DNA from: Flavobacteriales bacterium
GTDB taxonomy: Bacteria; Bacteroidota; Bacteroidia; Flavobacteriales_E; Vicingaceae
DNA length: 64,000 nt
Reading direction: 5' to 3'
Assembly (NCBI GenBank): GCA_013359255.1
Contig: JABWCF010000007.1
Location: forward strand, 55,254 to 119,253
In this document: piece by piece, positions 9,170-18,257 of the stretch
Layout: each line of letters opens with the position of its first letter
How positions within the stretch are numbered: position 1 is the first letter of the stretch
The notes under the pieces: generated by a model
Told to the model about the DNA's origin: nothing
Database searches by the model: none
What the model saw: only the letters and a program-made list of their open reading frames with translations
Translations under genes and position numbers: made by a program

Positions 9170-9259
9170 AACTTTTCATTCCTCACTTTTTTACCTATTA
9201 AAGTGCAGTTGTGCTAAATAGGGAAGTCTCTCTAAACTTATATTCTGTTTTCAATTAGT

Positions 9260-11758
9260 ATGTTGAAAAAAAGTTCGCAAGAAAAAATAACTTGTTTTGA
9301 TTTGGAAAAGACGCTTCATGAGCTGAAGCACTACCTTCCATCGCAGGCTCCATTAAAAGATTTTGTGCACCACAATACGTTACATGCATTTCAGCACGAG
9401 TTTTTTCATAAGGGATTGCATAAAGCTTCTAAATTATTTGGATATCAAACGTATTTAACAATAGAGGAATACAGAAATCTTTTTATTCAGAAAAAAATAG
9501 ATGAGAGGGTGTTGGATAGAATTTTATTGAGTAAAAAGGGGGGAAATAAAGAAGAGTGGAAAGAAAAGGGATTAAATAAAAATTATGATAGCCATATTAT
9601 ACAACGGGTTGGAAAGTTTAGAGAGTTATGGAAAAAAAAGTACAAAATAAATTTAGATAAATATGTTCATCCTACTTTATTTCGTTTGCTAGGCTCGTAC
9701 TTAGACCAAGGAATTAGTATTGATGGCTTTCCGATAAATAAGCAAGGGTTTTTAAACTCGGTGTTAGAGTTACACAATTCTAGTATTATAAAGCTATTTA
9801 CAAGCCAAAGAGTAAACCAACTGATAAAAGATAAAGCTGTTTCGTTACAGGAGTTGTTAAAAATGGTAGTAGGCAAGGAAGAATTCTTCGAATATTATTT
9901 ATTTGATCAGCAGTTTGCCCATCCAGGATGGTCTGGTATGGCAGCCGTTTTAGATGATAATGAATATTTATTACTTGATAAAAGAAACATTACTTTAAAA
10001 GATTTTATTACCTTAGAGTTACTTTTGGAAATAGATGTGTTAGACAATAAATTTGGCGAAACATGGAAACCATTAGCGCTAAGTGTTGAAGAGGATAACC
10101 TGAATTTATTTTCAAAAATAGAGTATGATGAGTTGTACGATATTTTAAGCATGTGGCAGGAAGCCTACGAGTGGAGTTTTTTCGATTTTGTATTAAAAGG
10201 ATTACAAGTAAAACAAGATAGATTAAAAACTCAACCTACTTTTCAGGCTGTTTTTTGCATAGATGACCGCGAGTGTTCTTTTAGGCGATACATTGAAAAA
10301 AACGAGCCCAAGTGCGAAACATTGAGTACCGCTGGCTTCTTCAATGTAGCATTCTACTTCCAACCAGAACATGGGAAGTTTTATACTAAGCTTTGTCCTG
10401 CACCACAGTTCCCAAGTTATTTAATTAAAGAATACGAGGCATCTAAACGCCATACTAAAGATGTACACTTCAATAAAAATACGCATGGATTTTTAGGGGG
10501 ATTTATTTCTTCTCCAACCATGGGCTTTTGGTCTATGTTTAAATTGGCTAAAAGCATATTATTCCCCACTCAAACAGAAGCTTTGATTTCTTCTTTTAAA
10601 CATATGGATAGAAATGGTAAACTCAGTATTGAAGCGAATGCATTACAGAAAGAAAATAATTTACAATTAGGGTTTGCCAAAGAGGAAATGGCAGATAGGG
10701 TAGAAGGTTTACTGAAAGGAATTGGCTTAGTAAATGATTTTGCTCCTCTTGTTTACATTATTGGTCATGGTGCAAGCAGTGTAAACAACACGCATTATGC
10801 AGGTTACGATTGTGGAGCTTGTTGTGGAAGAGCGGGTTCTGTAAATGCCAGAGTGGCCGCCTTTATGGCAAATCATAAAGAGGTGAGAGATTTACTGAAG
10901 TTAAGAGGAATAGAAATTTCGGTAAATACGCAGTTTGTCGGTGGTTTGCATGATACCACTCGCGATGAAATTGAATTTTACGATGAAGAAGAACTAAATG
11001 AAGAAAACAAAATCTTGCACTCCAAAAACAAAATAACATTTGAAAAATCACTCTCGGAAAATGCCAAAGAAAGAGCCCGAAGATTTTTACTCGTAAATAA
11101 TAAATCAAATACAAAAAAGACACACGAAGAAGTTAAGTTGCGTTCGCTTTCGCTCTTTGAACCCAGGCCGGAGTGGAATCATGCTACAAACTCGCTCTGC
11201 ATAATAGGTAAAAGAGAGAATAGCAAACATTTGTTTTTAGATAGGCGGGCATTTTTAAACTCATACGATTACAGCATAGATAAAGATGGAACAATTTTAC
11301 TTGGTATCTTAAATGCCGTGGCACCGGTTTGTGGAGGTATAAATTTAGAGTATTATTTCTCTAGAGTAGATAATTACCGACTAGGGGCAGGCACCAAACT
11401 TCCACACAATGTAATGGGATTATTAGGTGTAGCTAATGGTATGGACGGAGACTTACGCACTGGTCTTCCTAAGCAAATGATTAATATACACGATCCGCTT
11501 CGATTATTAATTACCGTAGAACATTTTCCACAAGAAGTATTGCGTATTATAAAAATAAACCAGGCCACCTATGAGTGGTTTAAAAACGAATGGATTTTCT
11601 TGGTAGTTATACAGCCTGATAATAAGTCATTATTTGTTTTTAAAAATGAGGAATTCGAACCTTATTTGCCGCTTGCCGATGAAATTAAAAAAGTAGAAAA
11701 TACTCAAAAAATGTTTGAAGGGAATGCAGAAAATTTACCTATTTGCCTGATAAATTAA
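9260..11758 (+). CDS. dabA: Inorganic carbon transporter subunit DabA (DUF2309)
   Basis: An 832-residue DUF2309 protein. In Halothiobacillus, DabA is a zinc protein related to beta-carbonic anhydrases that, with the membrane subunit DabB, traps CO2 as bicarbonate using the ion gradient. The zinc ligands described there can be placed here: C333 and D335 (FCIDDREC), H503 (GHGASS) and C518 (YDCGACCG). The H-to-C spacing of 15 equals that of the characterised protein. The C-terminal region carries the family's LGVANGMDGDLRTGLP segment. The gene is followed by dabB after 4 bases and then by a SulP permease, so it forms a carbon-uptake cluster. Confidence 0.93.
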   Translation: MLKKSSQEKITCFDLEKTLHELKHYLPSQAPLKDFVHHNTLHAFQHEFFHKGLHKASKLFGYQTYLTIEEYRNLFIQKKIDERVLDRILLSKKGGNKEEWKEKGLNKNYDSHIIQRVGKFRELWKKKYKINLDKYVHPTLFRLLGSYLDQGISIDGFPINKQGFLNSVLELHNSSIIKLFTSQRVNQLIKDKAVSLQELLKMVVGKEEFFEYYLFDQQFAHPGWSGMAAVLDDNEYLLLDKRNITLKDFITLELLLEIDVLDNKFGETWKPLALSVEEDNLNLFSKIEYDELYDILSMWQEAYEWSFFDFVLKGLQVKQDRLKTQPTFQAVFCIDDRECSFRRYIEKNEPKCETLSTAGFFNVAFYFQPEHGKFYTKLCPAPQFPSYLIKEYEASKRHTKDVHFNKNTHGFLGGFISSPTMGFWSMFKLAKSILFPTQTEALISSFKHMDRNGKLSIEANALQKENNLQLGFAKEEMADRVEGLLKGIGLVNDFAPLVYIIGHGASSVNNTHYAGYDCGACCGRAGSVNARVAAFMANHKEVRDLLKLRGIEISVNTQFVGGLHDTTRDEIEFYDEEELNEENKILHSKNKITFEKSLSENAKERARRFLLVNNKSNTKKTHEEVKLRSLSLFEPRPEWNHATNSLCIIGKRENSKHLFLDRRAFLNSYDYSIDKDGTILLGILNAVAPVCGGINLEYYFSRVDNYRLGAGTKLPHNVMGLLGVANGMDGDLRTGLPKQMINIHDPLRLLITVEHFPQEVLRIIKINQATYEWFKNEWIFLVVIQPDNKSLFVFKNEEFEPYLPLADEIKKVENTQKMFEGNAENLPICLIN

Positions 11759-11762
11759 GACG

Positions 11763-13640
11763 ATGGAAACCAATTACGTTTTATTAAGTTTTGTTATTGT
11801 GCCATTACTTGGTTTTTTACTAAGCCTTATTTTCTCAAGCAAGAATGAATTTTCTTTATCTCGCATTGCTATTTATACCACATTTTTTCAGTTTATAATA
11901 GTGGTTGGGTTTATCCTTTATTGGATTACTTTGGGTACTCCTTATATCAACATAAAAGAAACCGTTCTTTTTAAAAATAACGAGTACGAATTTTATATAG
12001 ATTTCTTTTTCGATAAAATAACGGCCGTATATCTTTTTACCGGAAGTTTTGTTACACTCCTTATTACCCGTTATAGCCGGTATTACATGCATCTGGAAGA
12101 TGGATATAAACGTTTTTTCAATACCATTCTTTTTTTCTATTTAGGGTATAACTGGACAGTTATTTCCGGAAATTTTGAAACCCTCTTTATTGGTTGGGAA
12201 ATATTGGGCATATCTTCCTTTTTACTTATTGCCTTCTACAGAGAGCGATATTTACCTGTAAGAAATGCGGTAAAAGTTTTTTCTATTTATCGCATTGGCG
12301 ATATAGGTTTACTCGCTGCCATGTGGGCAAGCCATCATTTATGGCACGAGAATATTACCTTTCTGAAATTAAGCAATTACCATTTAGTGCATGAACATTT
12401 AATGGCACATAGCGATATTGGCCTATTTATCGGCTTGTCAATCTTAACAGCGGCAGTAGCAAAATCGGCACAATTTCCGTACTCGTCTTGGTTGCCAAGA
12501 GCTATGGAAGGGCCTACTCCATCGAGTGCCATTTTCTACGGATCGCTTTCGGTACACTTTGGCGTTTTTATTTTATTGCGCACATTTCCTTTTTGGGAGC
12601 AGCAATTCATGGTGCGGATAATTATTGGTTTAACCGGACTAATTACCGCCTTTATTTCTTTTTTTATTACTCGTGTTCAGTTTACTATTAAAACACAAAT
12701 AGCCTATGCATCTATTACGCAAATAGGTTTAATGTTTATTGAAGTGGCTTTAGGTTGGCATACCATTGCACTCATTCATTTTGCTGGCAATGCTTTTTTA
12801 AGAACCTATCAGTTACTGGTTTCTCCTTCGGTGGTAAGTTACCTTATCCGCGATCAGTTTTATCATTTTGTTCCTGTTTCGAAAACAGTAAATAATGGAA
12901 TTAAAAATAAATTTAGAAATACTATCTATACGCTTTCCCTTAAAGAATGGTATATGGATTATTTTATGAGTAACGTGTTTTTTAAATCACTGAAAGGGGT
13001 AGGTAAGTATTTAGATTTTTTAACTCCCAAAAACTTGTTGTTCTATTTTATTCCGCTTTACACCATTGGAGTTTATTTCTACTTAAACGAATCTTCATTA
13101 CCTTATTTTTTAAAAGAATATTTACCCGAATTTATTGCTCTTTCGGGGTTGTTAATGGTTTTAAAAGCATTTTCTGAACGAAACTTTCCGCGTTTAGCTT
13201 GGCTTTTGGTTCTATTTAACCATTATTGTGTGGCACTTGCTGTTTCGTTTAACGAAAAATTTGAGTTACAGGAAACGCTCTTATATCTTTCGGGAGTGAG
13301 TGTTTCCGGATTAATTGGCTTCTTAGTAATACATGCTATTCGAAAGAAAGAACCTCAACAATCTGATTTGAATATGTATTATGGGTATGTTCAGAAATAC
13401 CCAAAACAGGCTTTAGTCGTATTGCTTTGTTCCTTGGGTTTAATGGGATTTCCTATTACCCCCTCTTTTATTGGCGAAGATTTAATCTTTAGCCATATAC
13501 AGGAGCGTCAGTATTTTTTAGGCTTGTTTGCCGCATTAAGCTTTATAATTGGCGGAATTGCTATTATTCGAATTTATGCCCGATTATTTTTGGGTCCTTA
13601 TTGTAAACCCACATCATCAAATCCCTTAAAATCATCTTAA
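11763..13640 (+). CDS. dabB: Inorganic carbon transporter membrane subunit DabB (NuoL-like)
   Basis: A 625-residue polytopic membrane protein of the proton-translocating NADH dehydrogenase/Mrp antiporter superfamily. Core motifs are present: GWEILGISSFLLIAFY with its conserved Glu, KSAQFPYSSWLP and AMEGPTPSSA. No other complex I or Mrp gene is near, and the gene directly follows dabA, so this is the coupling subunit DabB rather than NuoL. It is thought to let cations flow inward to drive CO2 hydration by DabA. It ends 10 bases before the SulP permease start. Confidence 0.92.
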   Translation: METNYVLLSFVIVPLLGFLLSLIFSSKNEFSLSRIAIYTTFFQFIIVVGFILYWITLGTPYINIKETVLFKNNEYEFYIDFFFDKITAVYLFTGSFVTLLITRYSRYYMHLEDGYKRFFNTILFFYLGYNWTVISGNFETLFIGWEILGISSFLLIAFYRERYLPVRNAVKVFSIYRIGDIGLLAAMWASHHLWHENITFLKLSNYHLVHEHLMAHSDIGLFIGLSILTAAVAKSAQFPYSSWLPRAMEGPTPSSAIFYGSLSVHFGVFILLRTFPFWEQQFMVRIIIGLTGLITAFISFFITRVQFTIKTQIAYASITQIGLMFIEVALGWHTIALIHFAGNAFLRTYQLLVSPSVVSYLIRDQFYHFVPVSKTVNNGIKNKFRNTIYTLSLKEWYMDYFMSNVFFKSLKGVGKYLDFLTPKNLLFYFIPLYTIGVYFYLNESSLPYFLKEYLPEFIALSGLLMVLKAFSERNFPRLAWLLVLFNHYCVALAVSFNEKFELQETLLYLSGVSVSGLIGFLVIHAIRKKEPQQSDLNMYYGYVQKYPKQALVVLLCSLGLMGFPITPSFIGEDLIFSHIQERQYFLGLFAALSFIIGGIAIIRIYARLFLGPYCKPTSSNPLKSS

Positions 13641-13650
13641 AAACTTTTCT

Positions 13651-15009
13651 ATGAAAAAAACATTCATCTCAGATTTATTAGCGGGCTTAACCGTAAGTTT
13701 TGCCGCACTATCATTAGGTGCTGCTTTTGGTATCATGTCCGGCAGAGGGGCCTTTGCAGGTATGCTTGGAGCAGCTATCATTCCCATTATTACATCACTT
13801 TTTGGAGGAACACGATTGCAGGCATCAGGTCCCACAGCTCCTATGACGGCCGTAACAGCTCTGTTAGTTGCCAATGCTTACGATAGATTTGGAGGAGATA
13901 AGCACCTGGCTGACGAGTTTATTACGTTAGTATTGCTTTTGGCCGGTGTTTTTATTATTCTTAGCGGTGTATTTAAATTAGGTAAATACATACAACTGGT
14001 TCCGCAGGTTGTGGTATTGGGTTTTATGAATGGAATAGGCGTACTTATTTGGATTGACCAACTAAAAAAACTTTTTGGTTTAAACGGTATAAAGCCTTTA
14101 GACGGTAATATGGCAATAAATATTACCATTGTTTTTAGTACACTCGGGTTAATTTATCTTATCCCGCTGATATTAAAGAAAATGAAAGTATCCACAAACA
14201 TTAGGCGATTTGTGCCTTCCATTTTTGTAACGATAATTTTAGTTACAACATTATCTACCTTTCTTCAATTAAATATCGAACACGTTAGCTTAGGCGAAAG
14301 TTATAATTCTTTTAGAGAATACATAAAAGTAGTATACTTTGATTTACCTGTAGATAGTGCTATTTTTACTTCCGAACATCTGTTTTCAGCTTTTCCTCTT
14401 GCTTTGCAGCTTTGCCTATTAGCCTATTTAGATTCTTTACTTACCAGTTTGGTAATAGATAAAATGACAAAAGAAAAAACCAAACCAAACAAAGAATTAA
14501 TTGCTCAAGGTATTGCAAATACCCTTACAGGATTATTACAAGGAATACCGGGAGCACAAGCCACCATACGATCTGTTTTGCTTTTAAAAGAAGGGGCTCA
14601 AACTCGCTTAGCAGGTGTATTTGTGGGCATATTTGCTTTGCTTGGGTTTATTGTTTTTGGGAAATTAATAACATTGATAACTTCTGCGGTATTTGTGGGT
14701 GTTTTATTAAAAGCCGGATTAGATGTGTTCGATAGAGATTTTGCTATAGCCTACGTAAAGAACAAGTGGATGACAGAACGAAAGAGAAATATTCAATTAT
14801 TTTTTGTTTCGTATACCACTTTAATTACTGTAGTATTCGATCTAAATGTGGCGGTAATTTCCGGAACGATTTTTTATTATATCGGAAAAAAATTCTTTAA
14901 TGTTGCAGATGCAGAAGATGATTATTCCGAAGTACATGGTGAAGAATTACATGGTCAAAGTTTGGATACCGTAAACGTGAAAATAAATAATAATGATACT
15001 TCACATTGA
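13651..15009 (+). CDS. SulP family anion permease, no STAS domain
   Basis: A 452-residue membrane protein with the SulP signature: an AGLTVSFAALSLGAAFGIMSG opening, GGTRLQASGPTAPMTAVTA in the anion-binding TM3 region, and ANTLTGLLQGIPGAQATIRS in the TM8-10 region. The usual cytoplasmic STAS domain is missing; only a short acidic tail of about 30 residues follows the last span. Members move sulfate, bicarbonate or other anions. Its place 10 bases behind dabB suggests bicarbonate, but sulfate cannot be excluded. The 3' end overlaps the next gene by 17 bases. Confidence 0.88.
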   Translation: MKKTFISDLLAGLTVSFAALSLGAAFGIMSGRGAFAGMLGAAIIPIITSLFGGTRLQASGPTAPMTAVTALLVANAYDRFGGDKHLADEFITLVLLLAGVFIILSGVFKLGKYIQLVPQVVVLGFMNGIGVLIWIDQLKKLFGLNGIKPLDGNMAINITIVFSTLGLIYLIPLILKKMKVSTNIRRFVPSIFVTIILVTTLSTFLQLNIEHVSLGESYNSFREYIKVVYFDLPVDSAIFTSEHLFSAFPLALQLCLLAYLDSLLTSLVIDKMTKEKTKPNKELIAQGIANTLTGLLQGIPGAQATIRSVLLLKEGAQTRLAGVFVGIFALLGFIVFGKLITLITSAVFVGVLLKAGLDVFDRDFAIAYVKNKWMTERKRNIQLFFVSYTTLITVVFDLNVAVISGTIFYYIGKKFFNVADAEDDYSEVHGEELHGQSLDTVNVKINNNDTSH

Positions 15010-15253
15010 GGTAAAACCAAATGCCAAACGAAACGAAATAATTTATTTAGGTGAAAATACTTTAAAATTAAAAATTAGAGTTCCTGCAACAGAGGGAAAA
15101 GCGAACCAAGCGATTGTTGAATTTTTAAGTGAGGTATTTAACACTTCAAAATCTAAAGTAGAGATACTAAAAGGAACTACCTCAACGTATAAAAAAATTA
15201 AAATAGATTTAAATGAAGCACACATTAATGAAGTTTTAGAAAAATATAAATAA
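14993..15253 (+). CDS. DUF167/YggU family protein
   Basis: An 86-residue protein that covers the whole DUF167 domain: the start HIEVKPNAKRNEI, the central RVPATEGKANQAIVEFLS and the KSKVEILKGTTSTYKKIKI motif. This small alpha/beta family is widespread in bacteria and archaea and has no firmly established biochemical role. The start overlaps the end of the SulP permease by 17 bases and the stop abuts the next start, so it belongs to the same transcript. Confidence 0.85.
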   Translation: MILHIEVKPNAKRNEIIYLGENTLKLKIRVPATEGKANQAIVEFLSEVFNTSKSKVEILKGTTSTYKKIKIDLNEAHINEVLEKYK

Positions 15254-15631
15254 ATGGAAATCCTTTTTATTCTTTATGTAAAAGATCAAAATTCCAGTAG
15301 CCTCATTTATGAAAAGCTGCTGAGAATAAGGCCTCATTTGCACGTTCCGGGTATGACAGAGTTTATTCTAAATGAGAAAACAAAATTAGGTTTGATGCCG
15401 GAATCCGGAATCGCAAAAATTTTATCAGATAAAACCAGGCATCCAGCTACCGGCAATGGAATACCGCGTGCTGAAGTGTATTTATATGTAAAAAATATTC
15501 AAGAATTTCATAAAAGAGCTATTGAGTTAGAATTTACGGAAGTAAGTGGAATTGAAAAAAGAAGTTGGGGTGATGTTGCCTGTTACTTTGCCGACCCTGA
15601 CGGGCACATCATTGCTTTTGCCTCCAAGTGA
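15254..15631 (+). CDS. VOC superfamily (glyoxalase/bleomycin-resistance-like) protein
   Basis: A 125-residue protein with the paired beta-alpha-beta-beta-beta pattern of the VOC superfamily: the start EILFILYVKDQNSS, a middle AEVYLYVKNIQEFHKRA, and an end SWGDVACYFADPDGHIIAFA that is the classical metal-binding C-terminal motif. The enzyme activity cannot be inferred from family membership, which spans lyases, dioxygenases and drug-binding proteins. It follows the DUF167 gene with no spacer and is last in the dabAB cluster, convergent with the gene at 15638. Confidence 0.85.
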   Translation: MEILFILYVKDQNSSSLIYEKLLRIRPHLHVPGMTEFILNEKTKLGLMPESGIAKILSDKTRHPATGNGIPRAEVYLYVKNIQEFHKRAIELEFTEVSGIEKRSWGDVACYFADPDGHIIAFASK

Positions 15632-15637
15632 AATAAA

Positions 15638-16123
15638 TTATTCGGTTTTATATACCACCTTTTTACCTTCGTTGTTTATATTAAAAATAAGTTTAGTGTA
15701 GCAATCTACAGAAACGCCTTTTTTTGCTGTGGCAGGTATCCATCCTGTCATTTTTAAAAGTACCTTTTCTATTCTATCACCTATTTCGTTTTTTTCTTTG
15801 CTATCTTGAGCCCCCTTGCTTATTTCTTTAACACTAACCACCTCGCCTTTGCAATTAATAAGCACAACCATGTTGTATCTATACGTTTGTTTACTAAGGT
15901 TAAATGCATGTAAATCTAAATTTAGGTCAATGTATGTTTGTAAACTATCTTTTCCTTTGGGCCATAGAGGTAGTGTTTTAGGATTTTTGGTGTCAGACTT
16001 TGCAGTATTTTTTACTGCAGTTTCATCAAGCGAATACAACTCATTTTCGTTGCACACTTTTTTGTTTTGTGCGTTTCCCCACAGAGGAAACGTAAGGAGT
16101 AAAAACATAAATAATTTGTTCAT
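15638..16123 (-). CDS. Exported TonB-C-like protein
   Basis: The ATG at 16121-16123 is chosen because it gives a compact signal peptide (MNKLFMFLLLTFPLWGNAQ); an in-frame start 8 codons upstream adds only MLTLKFHC. The mature part, about 140 residues, ends in a segment resembling the TonB C-terminal domain (VVLINCKGEVVSV, then GWIPATAKKGVSVDCYTKL). In that domain a mid-strand W.PA. motif and a final beta strand are typical. It lacks a proline-rich stalk and an N-terminal membrane anchor, so it is more likely a periplasmic protein than a working energy transducer. The promoter TATCTTTG is 25 bases upstream. Confidence 0.75.
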   Translation of the reverse strand: MNKLFMFLLLTFPLWGNAQNKKVCNENELYSLDETAVKNTAKSDTKNPKTLPLWPKGKDSLQTYIDLNLDLHAFNLSKQTYRYNMVVLINCKGEVVSVKEISKGAQDSKEKNEIGDRIEKVLLKMTGWIPATAKKGVSVDCYTKLIFNINNEGKKVVYKTE

Positions 16124-16148
16124 GCAATGAAATTTAAGTGTTAGCACT

Positions 16149-16156
16149 CAAAGATA
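16149..16156 (-). promoter_or_regulatory. -7 element for TonB-C-like gene
   Basis: The minus strand reads TATCTTTG, an exact TAnnTTTG match, 25 bases upstream of the ATG at 16123. It lies 11 bases from the opposite-strand element at 16168-16175, giving a very compact divergent promoter pair. Confidence 0.5.
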
Positions 16157-16167
16157 CACAATTCACT

Positions 16168-16175
16168 TAATTTTG
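16168..16175 (+). promoter_or_regulatory. -7 element directly upstream of ATG 16179
   Basis: Reads TAATTTTG, an exact TAnnTTTG match, and ends 3 bases before the ATG at 16179. Transcription would start at or next to the start codon, so the mRNA is probably leaderless. This also argues against an in-frame TTG start at 16173, which is part of the element. Confidence 0.5.
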
Positions 16176-16178
16176 CCT

Positions 16179-16745
16179 ATGCACAATTTGGAACCTTTTT
16201 ATAATTGGAGAGCTTACTATAAATCTGAAGAAGACGAGAAATCACCCTTCTTTAAAAGGGTATACAACGAATACGAATTAAGTGAAACCATCTATAATTA
16301 TTATATCCACCCCAATTGGGATTCCATAGGTTCACACACCTTATATGTAAAAATTCTTTATACAAATTATGCGGAAGGCTATGCGATTATTGAATTGTTT
16401 GGAGAATGGAATGATTGCCTACACAACGACATTATGTTTCTAAAAAGAAATGTAATAGATGAGCTAATTCATTACGGTATCAATAAGTTTATTTTAATAG
16501 GCGAAAATATATTAAACTTTCATTATTCCGATGATTGTTATTACGAAGAATGGTACGATGAGTTGGAAGAGGGTTGGATTATACTGCTTAATTTTAGAGA
16601 GCATGTGTTAGCAGAAATGAAAAAAGGAAAAATAGATTATTATTTTCTAATTGGAAAAAATTTAAACAGCCTATCATGGCGTACCTATTTACCAACGCAA
16701 CTGTTTAAATTAGTGAATAATTGGGTTGTAAGGCAATTGCCTTAG
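16179..16745 (+). CDS. Conserved-looking hypothetical protein
   Basis: A 188-residue cytoplasmic protein, rich in Tyr, Trp and acidic residues, with no signal peptide or membrane span. I do not recognise a family. The middle reads like an alpha/beta fold (GYAIIELFGEWNDC, then GINKFILIGENIL), and the C-terminus carries RTYLPTQLFKLVNNWVVRQL. It is preceded by a TAATTTTG promoter element and is convergent with the aminopeptidase P gene 7 bases away. Good codon use and a tight fit between neighbours support a real gene. Confidence 0.75.
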   Translation: MHNLEPFYNWRAYYKSEEDEKSPFFKRVYNEYELSETIYNYYIHPNWDSIGSHTLYVKILYTNYAEGYAIIELFGEWNDCLHNDIMFLKRNVIDELIHYGINKFILIGENILNFHYSDDCYYEEWYDELEEGWIILLNFREHVLAEMKKGKIDYYFLIGKNLNSLSWRTYLPTQLFKLVNNWVVRQLP

Positions 16746-16751
16746 TCGTTT

Positions 16752-18188
16752 TTATTTTTCAAACATTCCTTTTTCTCTCATTAGCAGTTCAATATCTTCT
16801 ATTTTACGTGGTGCTTTTTCCGATAAAATAACAGGTTTGCTTGCAGTGATTAGTATATCATCTTCAATGCGAACGCCAATATTCCACCATTTTTTGTCGC
16901 AATCCGAACCCTCCGGAATATAAATGCCGGGCTCTACTGTTATAATAGAATTTTCTTTTAAAGGGCCGTAAGTTCCGGCATCATGCACATCAAGCCCCAG
17001 ATAGTGAGAAGTACCGTGCGTAAAATATTTGTTAACATGAAAAGAATTCTTAATAATACCGAGTTTTAATAAACCCTCAGTAATTACTTTAGTGGCTTCG
17101 GTATGCGGATCCCAAAATTTGTTACCGGCCTTGCATGCTTCTATGCCGGCCTCTTGGGCCTGAAGAACTAAGTTATAAATAATTTTTTGTTCCTCATTAA
17201 ATTTTCCGTTTACAGGAAGAGTACGGGTAACATCGGCTGTATAACCGTGGTATTCTGCACCAATATCGGAAACCAGTAATTCATTTTTTAATAATGGTTT
17301 ACGGTTAGAAGTGTAATGCAAAATGCATGAATTTTCACCGGATCCCATTATACTTGGAAATCCTGGATGTTCGGCCCCCTCTTTTTTAAAAATGTATTCT
17401 ACCAAAGCCTCTGTTTGGTATTCCTTCATTTCGGGGGTTAACGATTTCATTAATTCTATTTGTGCATCGCAGGTAATGTCAATGGCTTTCTGTATTAAGG
17501 CCAATTCTTCGGGTTGCTTTATTTCTCGTAGTTGGTCTAAAAAGTTTTTTAATTTTATTTTGTTTGATTTTACCTTGTCGGAGGCTATCCTATTTCGGAA
17601 TACCTTCACTAAGTTATATAAATCGCCTTTGTCGTTTTTGTCATCACGAATATCATCGGCAGGATTGATGTAAATTACTTCGGAAAATACACTGAAGTCG
17701 AAATTTTTTTCTGTGAAAATGGTATTTTTTTTTGCCAGTTTAATCCCTAGCTTTTCCATTGCTCCCTGCGTGCCAAGTTGCCTTCCTGTCCACACTTCTT
17801 TTTCAGCATCTTTTTCAGGAATATAAAGTATTTCATTCGTTTTTACGGAGTCTATAACAATATCTTCTTTAAAGATAAGCAGTAGGGAATTAGGTTCTCT
17901 GAATCCGCTTAAGTAATAGAAATTTGGGTCTTGATGATACTCATAATCTACATCGTTAGATCTGTTTCGTATGGGATTAGAGAAAATAATCGCTACGCTT
18001 CCCTCTGGCATTAATTCTCGCAGTACGTTCCTTCTTTTTGCATGAAAGTTTTTTGGAAGCAAATCATGGTCGTAAAAATAATTCTCTTTTTTTTCGGTGG
18101 TCGATATGTTTGCTTTATTGCTTTCTTGCGAAGAAATAGGATGCGAGATAACAAAAAATGCAATGGTTAGTAGAAGTAGTTTTAACAT
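16752..18188 (-). CDS. pepP: Xaa-Pro aminopeptidase (aminopeptidase P, M24B), exported
   Basis: A 478-residue metallopeptidase that removes the N-terminal residue before proline. The N-terminal signal peptide (about 1-20, SSQES cleavage region) places it in the periplasm or outside. The aminopeptidase P N-domain spans about 45-190 and the pita-bread catalytic domain about 225-470. The five metal ligands are visible: D308 and D319 (SDIGAEYHGYTADVTRTL), H395 (THGTSHYLGLDVHD), E419 (TVEPGIYIP) and E442 (VRIEDDILI). It lies just behind rpmB and its terminator; a near-consensus TACCTTTA element sits 4 bases upstream of its ATG. Confidence 0.92.
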   Translation of the reverse strand: MLKLLLLTIAFFVISHPISSQESNKANISTTEKKENYFYDHDLLPKNFHAKRRNVLRELMPEGSVAIIFSNPIRNRSNDVDYEYHQDPNFYYLSGFREPNSLLLIFKEDIVIDSVKTNEILYIPEKDAEKEVWTGRQLGTQGAMEKLGIKLAKKNTIFTEKNFDFSVFSEVIYINPADDIRDDKNDKGDLYNLVKVFRNRIASDKVKSNKIKLKNFLDQLREIKQPEELALIQKAIDITCDAQIELMKSLTPEMKEYQTEALVEYIFKKEGAEHPGFPSIMGSGENSCILHYTSNRKPLLKNELLVSDIGAEYHGYTADVTRTLPVNGKFNEEQKIIYNLVLQAQEAGIEACKAGNKFWDPHTEATKVITEGLLKLGIIKNSFHVNKYFTHGTSHYLGLDVHDAGTYGPLKENSIITVEPGIYIPEGSDCDKKWWNIGVRIEDDILITASKPVILSEKAPRKIEDIELLMREKGMFEK

Positions 18189-18192
18189 AAGG

Positions 18193-18200
18193 TAAAGGTA
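18193..18200 (-). promoter_or_regulatory. Near-consensus -7 element for aminopeptidase P gene
   Basis: The minus strand reads TACCTTTA, one base off TAnnTTTG, ending 4 bases before the ATG at 18188. It abuts the U-tract of the rpmB terminator. This is the only candidate promoter between the two genes. Confidence 0.35.
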
Positions 18201-18236
18201 AAAAAAAACGCTGCAGTATTTACTGCAACGTTTTTG
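18200..18236 (-). terminator. Rho-independent terminator of rpmB
   Basis: The arms 18207-18218 and 18221-18232 form a 12-bp stem with one wobble pair (minus strand AACGTTGCAGTA against TACTGCAGCGTT), followed on the minus strand by a run of at least nine T (positions 18208-18200). It lies 22 bases after the rpmB stop. Confidence 0.82.
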
Positions 18237-18257
18237 CCAAAAAAATATTTTCTGAAT

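Noticed and set aside
11763..13640. NADH-quinone oxidoreductase subunit L (complex I)
   Set aside because: No other nuo or mrp gene is near and it directly follows dabA, so DabB is the better call.
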